Program-made: the position numbers and the translations under genes
Shown: positions 9,089-18,076 of the stretch, piece after piece
Position numbering within the stretch: the first letter of the stretch is position 1
Layout: every line of letters starts with the position of its first letter
Notes under the pieces: model-generated
The model's input: the letters and a program-made list of their open reading frames with translations, nothing else
The model's database searches: none
What the model was told of the DNA's origin: nothing
Source: an uncultured Bacilli bacterium
GTDB lineage: Bacteria > Bacillota_I > Bacilli_A > RF39 > UBA660
Length of the DNA stretch: 52,962 bases
NCBI GenBank assembly: GCA_944372055.1
Contig: CALVYF010000006.1
Coordinates: 1-52,962, forward strand
Direction: 5' to 3'

Positions 9089-9595
9089 ATGATAAAACCA
9101 GAAGAAGTAATGAAGACAATGGATGAAATATCGTATGGCTGGTTAGATATTTATGATAGGAAGCACATAAATACCATAGATAAACTAACAGAGCTATATA
9201 GAGTATCTTCTCCAGAAGAGGTATTGAAAAATAAAATAGGTATCTGCTTTGACCAAGTAGAGTTAGAAAGAAAACTATTTGAATTAGAGTATGAAACAAA
9301 ATCATATGCAATATTTACAAGTCTAATAGCTCATAGCTTTTTAATATTACATAACGATGAAACCTATATCTATTTTGAGCATTCATCACCTATGAGTAAA
9401 GGAATTTATTACTTTTCTACAGAAGAAGAAGCTATAGCTGATGCTACAAGAAGATTCAGAGAAAATCATCATATTAAAGACAGCAAAAAAGTCGAATTAA
9501 TATCATATCCACCTCTGGAGCAAGGAACTACATTTTCAGAAATCAAAGATATTGTATATAAAGAAAAAGAAAAAAGAGAAGGCAATAAAATATAA
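9089..9595 (+). CDS. putative transglutaminase-like protein
   Basis: 168 residues, cytoplasmic, with no signal or membrane helix. GICFDQVELER (C53), AHSFL (H82) and YIYFEHS (E97 or H98) are spaced like the Cys-His-Asp/Glu triad of transglutaminase-like folds. The family assignment is moderate and substrate unknown. It begins 8 bp after the rubredoxin fusion and closes the redox operon. What a cysteine-dependent enzyme does beside a superoxide reductase is not clear. Confidence 0.55.
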   Translation: MIKPEEVMKTMDEISYGWLDIYDRKHINTIDKLTELYRVSSPEEVLKNKIGICFDQVELERKLFELEYETKSYAIFTSLIAHSFLILHNDETYIYFEHSSPMSKGIYYFSTEEEAIADATRRFRENHHIKDSKKVELISYPPLEQGTTFSEIKDIVYKEKEKREGNKI

Positions 9596-9608
9596 CCTTC
9601 TTTTTTTT
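9577..9608 (+). terminator. Rho-independent terminator of redox operon
   Basis: AGAAGG (9577-9582), 13-nt loop, CCTTCT (9596-9601), then a run of T to 9608. The stem starts inside the last codons of the 9089-9595 gene. Confidence 0.65.
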
Positions 9609-9612
9609 GTAT

Positions 9613-9637
9613 AAAAAAAGCAAGCATTTCAGCTTGC
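9613..9637 (-). terminator. Rho-independent terminator of LCP gene
   Basis: Read on the minus strand: GCAAGC (9632-9637), loop TGAAAT, GCTTGC (9620-9625), then seven T (9613-9619). It lies 8 bp after the LCP stop. Confidence 0.85.
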
Positions 9638-9644
9638 ACATAAT

Positions 9645-11678
9645 TTATCCAGTGGGATCTTCTACATCAGTAGGTGGAGTGGGTTCAGGTTCTGGCTCAG
9701 GTTCTGGTTCAGGTTCAGGTTCAGGTTCTGGTTCTTCAGGGTCTTTTATGCAAATTCCCTTAGAACTATCCCATGTATAACCATCTTGGCATTCTTTAGG
9801 AAGAGTTGTATTGCTATCTTCTTCCTCACTGTCGTCTTGACTTGCTTGACTACCACCTAAAGTCAATGTCACACTTCCACGAATTTTGTCGATTCTTTTG
9901 CCAGCAGGATACTCCTGATTGATAACATAACCGTTACCACCAACAAAAGTAACACTGATACCTAAACGGCTAGCAGTAGCTCTAGCTTGTGCCTCACTAT
10001 CACCAGTAAAATCAGGAAGTAGAGTATAAGCACTACCAGACTTATAAGGACCATATCCAATAACTTCTTTTTCATATGGTTCATTGATAGAGAAACTAAA
10101 TTCTTTAATTACTTTATGTTCTACCAAACCAAGATTTTCTTTCATTGCTCTAACAACATCTTTTTTACTTTGTTCATTAGGTACATAATTATATAAAACC
10201 ATTCTCATACGTTCATCATAAATCATTTGACCTTGACCTTGTAAATATAATTGCTGAATATTAATTAAATTAGAGGCTTCTTTAGAAGCACTACGCTTAA
10301 TAATATCTTTACCTACATTATAGAAAGATAAGATTTGCTTTGTTGTTAAATTAGTATCTAAACTATTTGAAATGGTATCTAAAATATCCATAAAACTAGA
10401 TACTTTAGTAATATTTTTCATTTTATCAAGTAATGCCATAACAATTTCTTGTTGATGTAGACCACGTCCAAAGTCTCCATTGACTAGCTGTTTTCTATTT
10501 CTTGCATAAACTAAAGCCTGTTCTCCGTTTAATGTTTGTAATCCGGGCTCAATACATACTTGGCTACCTCTAGATGAATCATCAGTACATAATGTTTGAG
10601 AAGCATCTACATTAACTTCAACTCCACCAACAGCATCAACCAATTTAACTAACCCTTTAAAGTTAATCTTAGCATAATAATCAATATTAATACCAAAATA
10701 GTTTTCAATAGTTTGCATCATACAATCAGTACCGTATCCAGCAGCATGAGTAATTTTATTTTCTGCCTTATCACTCCAGCAAGCAATTGGTACATAACTA
10801 TCACGTGGAATAGAAATCATAGTAGCATTTAATGTTTTAGGATTAAATGTAATTAATATTAAAGTGTCTCCATTAGCAATTGCATTTTTTTCTAGTACTT
10901 CATCAGTAGAATCAATTCCCATAAGTAACATAGTAAATGGTTCGGTAATAGATTTACCACTAGAGCTCAACTCTTCATCAGAAGTATCAGATTTCTTCAT
11001 TTTTTTATCTTTAGAAAGAATAATTTTTGTATCCGTTCCTACATCTTCATAACCAGTAACATTAGAAAACATATCTACATAGTTATCAGTGATAAAAATT
11101 GCATCAACATCTCCAGCATATAAGTCCACTAACATAGTAGAATAATCATCATATTTCTTGATTTCATTATCATCTTCTAATTTATTTTCTTTAATCATCT
11201 CCTGTGGAATAATATAGCCATCAGGAGAATCTTTATCATTTAAAATTCCAATAGTATAATCTTTAATATCATCAATTTTATTAGCTTCATTATCACTCAT
11301 AACAACAAGATCAGAAGTATAAGTAACATATTTTTTATTTAAACTGCTTAATTGCCCATAAGCATAGGCAATAACAAGACCAACAGCAAAACAAATAAGG
11401 GAATAAAGTAACATAAAACTTATTAATCCAATACGTTTACTTCGCTTTTTCTTTCTCTTTTTAGAAGCGATACGAACTTTAAGAAATAATATCAAATCGA
11501 TAAATATTAAGACTCCAATAACAATATATCGTATTAAAGTTTCAATAGAACTAAGTAAAAATATTTCATAAATAGCAAATCCACTACACGCAAGTGCTAT
11601 TATCAGAAATATAGATAACACAATTTTAATTTTTGATTTTTTTTCTCTCGTTTCATTTTCTAACTCATGTTTAGCCAT
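9645..11678 (-). CDS. LytR-CpsA-Psr family ligase with extra SBP-like and PASTA domains
   Basis: 677 residues. Three N-terminal membrane helices (about 18-39, 50-66 and 84-108) are followed by an extracellular SBP-like segment (about 117-225; DYSTMLVDLYAGDVDAIFI is typical). The LCP catalytic domain (about 247-440) has MGIDSTD, the conserved Arg in SIPRDSYVPI (R292) and a YARNRKQ motif. Further out is a PASTA domain (about 555-620; YTLLPDFTGDSEAQARA) and a low-complexity Pro-Glu tail. LCP enzymes attach wall teichoic acids or capsular polymers from undecaprenyl carriers to peptidoglycan. The PASTA domain would bind peptidoglycan or lipid II. The large polysaccharide locus starting at 18077 is a plausible source of substrate. 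Conserved Arg after DFGR is followed by GLHQQ rather than the usual Arg-rich spacing. Confidence 0.9.
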   Translation of the reverse strand: MAKHELENETREKKSKIKIVLSIFLIIALACSGFAIYEIFLLSSIETLIRYIVIGVLIFIDLILFLKVRIASKKRKKKRSKRIGLISFMLLYSLICFAVGLVIAYAYGQLSSLNKKYVTYTSDLVVMSDNEANKIDDIKDYTIGILNDKDSPDGYIIPQEMIKENKLEDDNEIKKYDDYSTMLVDLYAGDVDAIFITDNYVDMFSNVTGYEDVGTDTKIILSKDKKMKKSDTSDEELSSSGKSITEPFTMLLMGIDSTDEVLEKNAIANGDTLILITFNPKTLNATMISIPRDSYVPIACWSDKAENKITHAAGYGTDCMMQTIENYFGINIDYYAKINFKGLVKLVDAVGGVEVNVDASQTLCTDDSSRGSQVCIEPGLQTLNGEQALVYARNRKQLVNGDFGRGLHQQEIVMALLDKMKNITKVSSFMDILDTISNSLDTNLTTKQILSFYNVGKDIIKRSASKEASNLINIQQLYLQGQGQMIYDERMRMVLYNYVPNEQSKKDVVRAMKENLGLVEHKVIKEFSFSINEPYEKEVIGYGPYKSGSAYTLLPDFTGDSEAQARATASRLGISVTFVGGNGYVINQEYPAGKRIDKIRGSVTLTLGGSQASQDDSEEEDSNTTLPKECQDGYTWDSSKGICIKDPEEPEPEPEPEPEPEPEPEPTPPTDVEDPTG
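9681..9740 (-). repeat. Pro-Glu codon repeat in LCP tail
   Basis: A run of alternating Pro and Glu codons (about ten PE units) encoded by a 6-bp near-repeat. It is likely a rigid extended wall-spanning or cell-surface tail, and prone to length change by slippage. Confidence 0.8.
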
Positions 11679-11716
11679 AATTACCTCCCAAGAAATCTTA
11701 TCATCTAGCTTTTACT

Positions 11717-11745
11717 ATTATACCTAAATTTAACTATTTTATCAA
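11717..11745 (-). promoter_or_regulatory. SigA-type promoter of LCP gene
   Basis: On the minus strand: TTGATA (11740-11745), a 17-nt spacer, TATAAT (11717-11722). A GGGAGG ribosome binding site follows just before the ATG. Confidence 0.85.
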
Positions 11746-11847
11746 CCCAGTAGAAAGGAATTCAATAATAAAAAAAATAGATTGTAAAATAATGTAAAAA
11801 CTAGTCGAAAAAAGTAGTTTTATGAAAAAAGTATTACCTAGATATTG

Positions 11848-11853
11848 TATAAT
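11848..11853 (+). promoter_or_regulatory. probable -10 box of GH73 gene
   Basis: TATAAT directly preceded by TG, 29 bp upstream of the ATG at 11882. No convincing -35 hexamer at normal spacing. Confidence 0.45.
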
Positions 11854-11881
11854 ATAATTGAGAAACTATAAGGAGGGGAAT

Positions 11882-14800
11882 ATGAAAAAGAAACTTTTAC
11901 TTTTAAGTCTAATTGTTTTAGGAATCATACTTTATCCAAAAGAGACATATGCATTCTCCTCTGAAGATTATAAAAATAAATCTTTATGTGGTACTTATGA
12001 AGTGGCAGGAATGCATGCTGACGGAGTAATTGATCCTGTTGCTTGCTTTAGTGGATTTGAAGATGCTCAAGCCTGGATGAGAAATAATGGAGCAGAAGAC
12101 TTAGTAATCTTTCATAGATTGAATGGGAAAACGGTAATATTAGATGCGAATATGGCTTTAGTAGATTTATCTGTTCATTCTGGAACATTAAATTTTTATA
12201 CAACGAAAGAAACTGCAGATGCTTATACTTACATGAATAATGAATCTACTTATGGTGGAACTGATGGAGCATTTATTGAAGCAGCATATTCAAATCTACG
12301 TCAAATATTTATGGCAAAGGTAAAAATTGCTAACTTCACAGGATGGGTTGCAGTAGATAATTATGAGATTGTTCCAATCACCTGGGTAAAGTCATCTAGC
12401 AGTTATACAGTAACCGAGGAAAGTATTCGTCACAACTATGTAACCAAAGTCCAAAACTCTTATAACGGAAATTCTGGCAATACAATAGGGCCAAAACCAG
12501 ACATGTTATCAACTGGTACTTATTACAGTTATGATGGGCATTTTTTCTATAAAGATAGAAAGACAATGTTAAAAGACTATAAGAATAATACGCACAATAA
12601 TGCTGTAAATAAAAATGATGAGTATTATAACTATTATATGTACTTATCAAATCATACAAGAACAAACTATTCTAGTCAAAATATAGATGAATATATTAGA
12701 AATAACATGGGCTATTATAGAGAAGTATTTGGAAATGCTGCATCTTCTGGAGCATCACGTCTATATGGAAAAGGACAATTTTTCTATTATGCACAAGAAA
12801 AACATGGAGTAAATGCTGTTTTATCTCTAAGCTTAAGTAGAAATGAAACAAGAAATGGAACAAGTAATTTATCCATTAACAAAAATAATGGATTTGGATT
12901 AGATGCAGTCGATAGTAGTCCAACAAACAGTGCAGATTGGTATGCTACATTTACAGAAAGTATCTTAGAATATGCCTCTCATTGGATTACCCAACGTTAT
13001 GCAGATGTTACACAATGGCACTACTTTGGTCCACAATTTGGAAACAAAGGTATTGGTATGAATGTAAAATATGCATCAGACCCATACTGGAGCGAAAAGA
13101 TGGCTGCAAATTATTATTCTCTAGATAAATCCAAAGGTTTACAAGATTACAATTACTACCAATTAGGAGTATTAAAACAAGGAGCTGTTATTGCTAGAAG
13201 TGATGCTAAAAATTCTGCGAAAGAAGTATATAAATTTCCAGAAGCAGAAGATGCAGTTGTCATTGTAGGTGAAAAAGAGGGAGATGTCGTAAATGGTGAT
13301 GCTACTTGGTATGAATTAGTAAGCGACTTAAACTTAGATGATAATTACAATGAACAAGCTGATGGAAAAGATTATAATTGGAATAAAACTGTGTATGTTC
13401 CTGCAACATATATTAAAAAGATAAATAAAGGTAAAAATGGTTATATTTCTCCAAATTCTGTAACTAAGTATCAAGATAGTGAATATGAATACGATTTATA
13501 TGTCGAAGATACTACTTTGAAACCAAAAGTTGCAAAAAGTGTAAAAGAAACAAGTTTTTATTATGATTCAGCATTAACAACAAAAAAAGATCAAAAACTA
13601 GTAAATAACCGTTATGTAATGGTTTATAGTGCAGCTTATGATAAAAATGGAGTAGCTGTATCTTACTTAGTAACATCAGATTATTGGCATGATCAAAAAG
13701 AATGGGTACCAGCGAATAGTATTACTTTTGTAACCAGTGATTATGGTAAATTCTCTGTAACGGCATCAGGTAACCAATATACCTGGGTAAATAGTAATAC
13801 ACAAGATATAGAAGCAACAAAGATTAGTGGACAATATCATAATTCATATGCTCCAATATTAGAAGAAAAAGTAGTAGATGGACAAACTTGGTATAGAGTA
13901 CCAGTAGATATCTCTGGAACAACAAATGAATTTGGTTGGACATTAGCTAGTGCACCAAATGTTTATGTAGAAAAGAGAAATGCCAAAGCGGAAAACACAG
14001 CACCAATCATTACTGCTAGCAACAAAACTATAGTACAAGGAACAAAATTTGATTATAAAGCTGGTGTAACTGCTACAGATAATGAAGATGGACCACTAAC
14101 AGACAAAATAGAAGTTGTAGAAGAAACAGTAAAAATAGATGTGGTTGGTTCTTATCAAGTAACTTATAAAGTAACAGATAAGAATAATGCAACAACAACG
14201 AAAACAATTACTGTAACAGTAACAGAAAATCAAAAACCAGTAATTAACGCAGAAGATAAAGAAGTAATTCAATATAGAGAACTAGATGAGTTAGATGGTG
14301 TAAGTGCAACAGATCCTGAAGATGGAAAAGTTGAAGTAAAGGTAAAAGAATCAACGGTTAAATTAGAGGAGCCAGGTACTTATGAAATTACTTATGAAGC
14401 AACAGACTCTTATAAACAGACAACAACAAAAACAATTAAAGTAACAGTAATCAAAGACGAAGCTCCAGTAATTAATGCAGAAGATAAAACAATTACTCAA
14501 GGAACGAAATTTAAACCATTAGAAGGAGTAACTGCAACAGATAAAGAAGAAGGAGAAATCAAAGACATTGAGGTAATTAAAAATGATGTCAATGAAAAAG
14601 TAATCGATACCTATGAAGTTACATATAAAGCTGTAGATAGTTACAAAAATGAAACGACAAAAACAATTAAAGTAACAGTAGTAGAAAACCAAAAACCAGT
14701 AATTAACGCAGAAGATAAAACAATCTATCTAAATGAAGAATTTGATCCATTAGAAGGAGTAACCGCAGAAGATCCTGAAGATGGTAAAATTAAAGAGATT

Positions 14801-15856
14801 GAAGTAGTAGAAAATAATGTTAAGACAGATGAAGTAGGAGAATATACTGTAATTTATAAGGTAGAAGACTCTTTCGGAAATGTTGTTGAAAAAGAAATCA
14901 CAGTTACTGTAGAAGAAAAGAAATTAGAGGAAAAAGATGGAACTTTCTATTTTGAATATTTAAAGAAAGTAAATGGAAAGTTGCAGATAAAAGGATACAA
15001 CGCTATAAAAGGTATTGATCATACTTTAGATACAGATATTTCATTCTATATAGTTTTTCAAGACTTAAAGACAGGAAAAGAGTATACACAAGAATTAACA
15101 AGAATCACTGATAAAGAAGAAATAACAAGACCTGTATATAGTACAGATGGTAAAGACTATACATATTCATGGTTTAAAGGAAACTTAGATATTGATAGCT
15201 TACCAGACGGAGATTATAATTTATACATAGTAACAGAAAGCAAAGATTACTATGCTAAATCAAAAGTAAATAATAAAGTATTAAAAGAGCAAGTAGCAGA
15301 ATATACTAGTGAAAAAACAGTAACAACAAGAAATGATTATAGAGATGTTGAGATGCCTTTACAATTTGTAATTAGAACAGAAAAAATAGCAGAAAAAACT
15401 GCAGACAGTTTATATAATCAATATACACAATATCGTACGTTCGCTATTGAAAATAACAAATTACATATAAAAGGTACTGCATATTCTATGGGAATGAATT
15501 TATCAACCAGTCAAAAAGTAACAAGAGAAATTATTTTTGAAAATCAAGATAATTATAAAACTTATAGTTATGATTTAGGAAGTATAACAAACGGTCTTTA
15601 TGAAGTAGGATCAGCTCTAAATGATGGATTAGATAAGACAAGAGCATGGTTTGATAAGACAATAGATATTAGTAATATTCCTACAGGAACATATACAATT
15701 TATATTGCAACTCAAAGTAATGTAAATGACTATAGTGAACTAACAGAGTTACTTTCTAGAAATCTAGATGATGTAATATTAGAAATCAACGGAAAAACTT
15801 ATAGTTTTACAATTGATACCAATGAAAGATTTAGAATTGAAATGAATGTAGAATAA
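11882..15856 (+). CDS. large secreted GH73 glucosaminidase with Ig-like repeats
   Basis: 1324 residues from ATG 11882, chosen because AAGGAGGGG lies just upstream; a TTG 24 bp earlier is unlikely. A signal peptide (about 1-25, ending near ETYAFSS) is followed by an N-terminal region, then a GH73-type N-acetylglucosaminidase domain (about 249-430), with the probable catalytic Glu near residue 322 in SRNETRNGTS and the NNGFGLDAVD segment typical of the family. SH3-like segments follow, then four Ig-like (DUF5011/HYR-type) repeats, about 703-1012, each with a TATD/TAEDPEDG motif and an EITVTV-type end. Two related C-terminal modules close the protein (about 1017-1324). The enzyme should cut the glycan strands of peptidoglycan outside the cell; no membrane anchor or LPXTG sorting signal is seen. 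It lies between two PASTA genes on the opposite strand. Confidence 0.85.
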   Translation: MKKKLLLLSLIVLGIILYPKETYAFSSEDYKNKSLCGTYEVAGMHADGVIDPVACFSGFEDAQAWMRNNGAEDLVIFHRLNGKTVILDANMALVDLSVHSGTLNFYTTKETADAYTYMNNESTYGGTDGAFIEAAYSNLRQIFMAKVKIANFTGWVAVDNYEIVPITWVKSSSSYTVTEESIRHNYVTKVQNSYNGNSGNTIGPKPDMLSTGTYYSYDGHFFYKDRKTMLKDYKNNTHNNAVNKNDEYYNYYMYLSNHTRTNYSSQNIDEYIRNNMGYYREVFGNAASSGASRLYGKGQFFYYAQEKHGVNAVLSLSLSRNETRNGTSNLSINKNNGFGLDAVDSSPTNSADWYATFTESILEYASHWITQRYADVTQWHYFGPQFGNKGIGMNVKYASDPYWSEKMAANYYSLDKSKGLQDYNYYQLGVLKQGAVIARSDAKNSAKEVYKFPEAEDAVVIVGEKEGDVVNGDATWYELVSDLNLDDNYNEQADGKDYNWNKTVYVPATYIKKINKGKNGYISPNSVTKYQDSEYEYDLYVEDTTLKPKVAKSVKETSFYYDSALTTKKDQKLVNNRYVMVYSAAYDKNGVAVSYLVTSDYWHDQKEWVPANSITFVTSDYGKFSVTASGNQYTWVNSNTQDIEATKISGQYHNSYAPILEEKVVDGQTWYRVPVDISGTTNEFGWTLASAPNVYVEKRNAKAENTAPIITASNKTIVQGTKFDYKAGVTATDNEDGPLTDKIEVVEETVKIDVVGSYQVTYKVTDKNNATTTKTITVTVTENQKPVINAEDKEVIQYRELDELDGVSATDPEDGKVEVKVKESTVKLEEPGTYEITYEATDSYKQTTTKTIKVTVIKDEAPVINAEDKTITQGTKFKPLEGVTATDKEEGEIKDIEVIKNDVNEKVIDTYEVTYKAVDSYKNETTKTIKVTVVENQKPVINAEDKTIYLNEEFDPLEGVTAEDPEDGKIKEIEVVENNVKTDEVGEYTVIYKVEDSFGNVVEKEITVTVEEKKLEEKDGTFYFEYLKKVNGKLQIKGYNAIKGIDHTLDTDISFYIVFQDLKTGKEYTQELTRITDKEEITRPVYSTDGKDYTYSWFKGNLDIDSLPDGDYNLYIVTESKDYYAKSKVNNKVLKEQVAEYTSEKTVTTRNDYRDVEMPLQFVIRTEKIAEKTADSLYNQYTQYRTFAIENNKLHIKGTAYSMGMNLSTSQKVTREIIFENQDNYKTYSYDLGSITNGLYEVGSALNDGLDKTRAWFDKTIDISNIPTGTYTIYIATQSNVNDYSELTELLSRNLDDVILEINGKTYSFTIDTNERFRIEMNVE

Positions 15857-15876
15857 AGCCTCAAATGAGGCTTTCT
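15857..15876 (+). terminator. hairpin after GH73 gene
   Basis: AGCCTC (15857-15862), loop AAAT, GAGGCT (15867-15872), followed by only a short T run. It may work together with the bidirectional terminator at 15894. Confidence 0.55.
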
Positions 15877-15893
15877 ACATACTAGTTTGAGAC

Positions 15894-15925
15894 AAAAAAA
15901 GCAATCCAAAACGGATTGTTTTTTT
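15894..15925. terminator. bidirectional Rho-independent terminator
   Basis: Seven A, GCAATCC, loop AAAAC, GGATTGT, then T run. The A and T runs let it act for the GH73 gene (plus) and the six-PASTA gene (minus), which converge here. Confidence 0.85.
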
Positions 15926-17945
15926 AACCTTTATTAATCTTTAAAACATAAGTATCACAATGATTTAATTCATGTCCATCAATATCATCACTATTAACAA
16001 CTAATCCAATACCAGGACCATTAGATACATAACTACAACTAAAATGAACACTAGAATACTTATTTTTTATATTATTACATGTAGTATTAGGATCATTAGA
16101 AATCAAATCTGGATAAATCCATACTGTAGTTGTAATACTTTTATCGCAAGTTGGAGTAGGAGCAGGAGTAGGGTTGCTACTACCGCCAGATGAACTAGAA
16201 TTTGAACTTCCTGAACTGGAACTTCCAGAAGAGCTAGAATGACTAGAACTGCTGTTATCTTCGCGATATTCTGTCTGTTTTCCACTACTTATTGTAATAG
16301 TAATAGTAGTGCCACTACTAACTTTACTACCAGCACTAATAGATTGTTTAATAACAGTATTTTTTGATTTAGAACTACTTTGTGTTACAAAGTTATAATT
16401 AAGTCCAGCCTCTTCCAATGCTTCTGTAGCCTCTTTTTTACTCATACCAACGACATCAGGAACCTTACATTCTTTTCCATCTGAAATAGTAATAATAATG
16501 CTATCGCCATTCTTTATAGTGTCGCCTTTTTTATGAGAGTAAGAAATAACTTCTCCCTGAGGAACATCTTCACTGAATTCATGCTTTTCTTCATAAGCAA
16601 TACCATACTTATCGGCCCATGCTTTAAATTCATCTAAAGACTTAAATTTTTCCATCACTAATTTACCCTTAGAAATAACAACTTTAACAGTAGAGCCTTG
16701 TTCTATTTTATCACCTTTATCATAATTAGCAGAAATAACACAATTTTCTTTTATAGAATCATCATATTGGTTAGTAAACTCTAACTTTAATTTATTTTCT
16801 ATTACCCAGTTTGTAATTTCAACCATGCTCATATCTTTTAGATTAGGTACTTTAATACTTTTTCCTTTACTAATTGTAACAACAACTTTATCTTCATCAC
16901 TATTAACTTTTACCATAGTATTAGGTTGAATACTTTGATTAGAAACATTTCCACGTTCAATTTTATTAGAAAAATCTTTTTTGATTTCATATTTAATTTG
17001 ATGTTGTTTTAAATATAAAGTAGCAGCAAATTCACTCATATCAGTTAAATCAACAAGTTTAACATCACTAGTATCTGCTTCTTCTCCTAAAGAAAAAGTA
17101 AGTTCTAGTTTTTCACTTCGCCTCATAGAACCAGAATCACTTTGTTCAATTACAGTATCTTGTGGACTAATAGATTCTCTAAAGCTAACCTCTACATTAT
17201 TCAAATAATTATCTTCAACATAATTAATAACTCTCTCGGTATCCCAACCATTCATCTCTGGAACAATAATTTCTTTATCAGGATTAGGACCTTCACTAAC
17301 AGAGACAGTTAATTCATTGATGTCTTTTACTTTTGTACCTTGTTCCATATCTTGTGAAATAATGCTGTAGGCTGGAACCATATCGCTATACTCATAATCT
17401 TGATTTAATGTAATATCATTCTTTTCTGCCCAGCGAACAACTTCCGTTAAGCTTTTTCCCTGAAAATCAGCAACTTGTCCGATAGAAGGAACACTAACAA
17501 TCCCCAATGTAGTAAGCCCTCCAAATAAATTAAATAGTAATAAGAAAAAACTTCCCAAAAAGATAGTCCCTTTCTTACGATTAGGATTCGTAACACAAAT
17601 TGCTATAAACAAAATAGAAAATATTACTAAAAGAACACTATTGATTAAAGAACGAAAGAAATTAACACTATTTGATCCCGTCCATAGAGTAATACCAAAA
17701 TAAGCTAGGCTACTAACAAGAGTTAGAAATAAGAAAAAGTTAACAATAGGATGCTTCTTTTTCTTTTGAGACTCTCCCTTTTCTAAGGTAGAATTGTGAT
17801 TAATTTCCCTAGTAATTTCTTTTGCTACAGTATCTCTATTATCTTTTACATAGTCACGTTTTCTACTTTGATTGTGATTATGACTATGATTATAATTATT
17901 ATTTCGATAATTATTTTTATTATAATTATTTTTCTTCTGTGCCAT
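15924..17945 (-). CDS. orphan six-PASTA membrane protein
   Basis: 673 residues. The cytoplasmic N-terminus (1-60) is very rich in Asn, His, Tyr and Lys. Three hydrophobic segments lie at about 66-87, 95-117 and 124-148. Outside, six PASTA-type repeats run from about 150 to 565; repeats 4 and 6 (KVPNLKDMSMVEITNWV and KVPDVVGMSKKEATEAL) are the clearest. A Ser/Gly linker and a small C-terminal domain with four Cys follow. PASTA domains bind peptidoglycan fragments or lipid II and usually belong to Stk/PrkC kinases or PBP2x. Here there is no kinase or transpeptidase domain, so it may be a wall-sensing scaffold or decoy; that is inference. The LCP gene at 9645 also carries PASTA. Confidence 0.85.
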   Translation of the reverse strand: MAQKKNNYNKNNYRNNNYNHSHNHNQSRKRDYVKDNRDTVAKEITREINHNSTLEKGESQKKKKHPIVNFFLFLTLVSSLAYFGITLWTGSNSVNFFRSLINSVLLVIFSILFIAICVTNPNRKKGTIFLGSFFLLLFNLFGGLTTLGIVSVPSIGQVADFQGKSLTEVVRWAEKNDITLNQDYEYSDMVPAYSIISQDMEQGTKVKDINELTVSVSEGPNPDKEIIVPEMNGWDTERVINYVEDNYLNNVEVSFRESISPQDTVIEQSDSGSMRRSEKLELTFSLGEEADTSDVKLVDLTDMSEFAATLYLKQHQIKYEIKKDFSNKIERGNVSNQSIQPNTMVKVNSDEDKVVVTISKGKSIKVPNLKDMSMVEITNWVIENKLKLEFTNQYDDSIKENCVISANYDKGDKIEQGSTVKVVISKGKLVMEKFKSLDEFKAWADKYGIAYEEKHEFSEDVPQGEVISYSHKKGDTIKNGDSIIITISDGKECKVPDVVGMSKKEATEALEEAGLNYNFVTQSSSKSKNTVIKQSISAGSKVSSGTTITITISSGKQTEYREDNSSSSHSSSSGSSSSGSSNSSSSGGSSNPTPAPTPTCDKSITTTVWIYPDLISNDPNTTCNNIKNKYSSVHFSCSYVSNGPGIGLVVNSDDIDGHELNHCDTYVLKINKG

Positions 17946-18076
17946 TATATCACCTCATTATCTTATATATACATTATATAATATCAAAAAAGAAATAGAA
18001 ACAAATTACAAAAACTAGACTGTAAAGTATACAAAAAAAGTAGAGTATGATAAAATAAAAAAGGAAAGGTGAAAAT

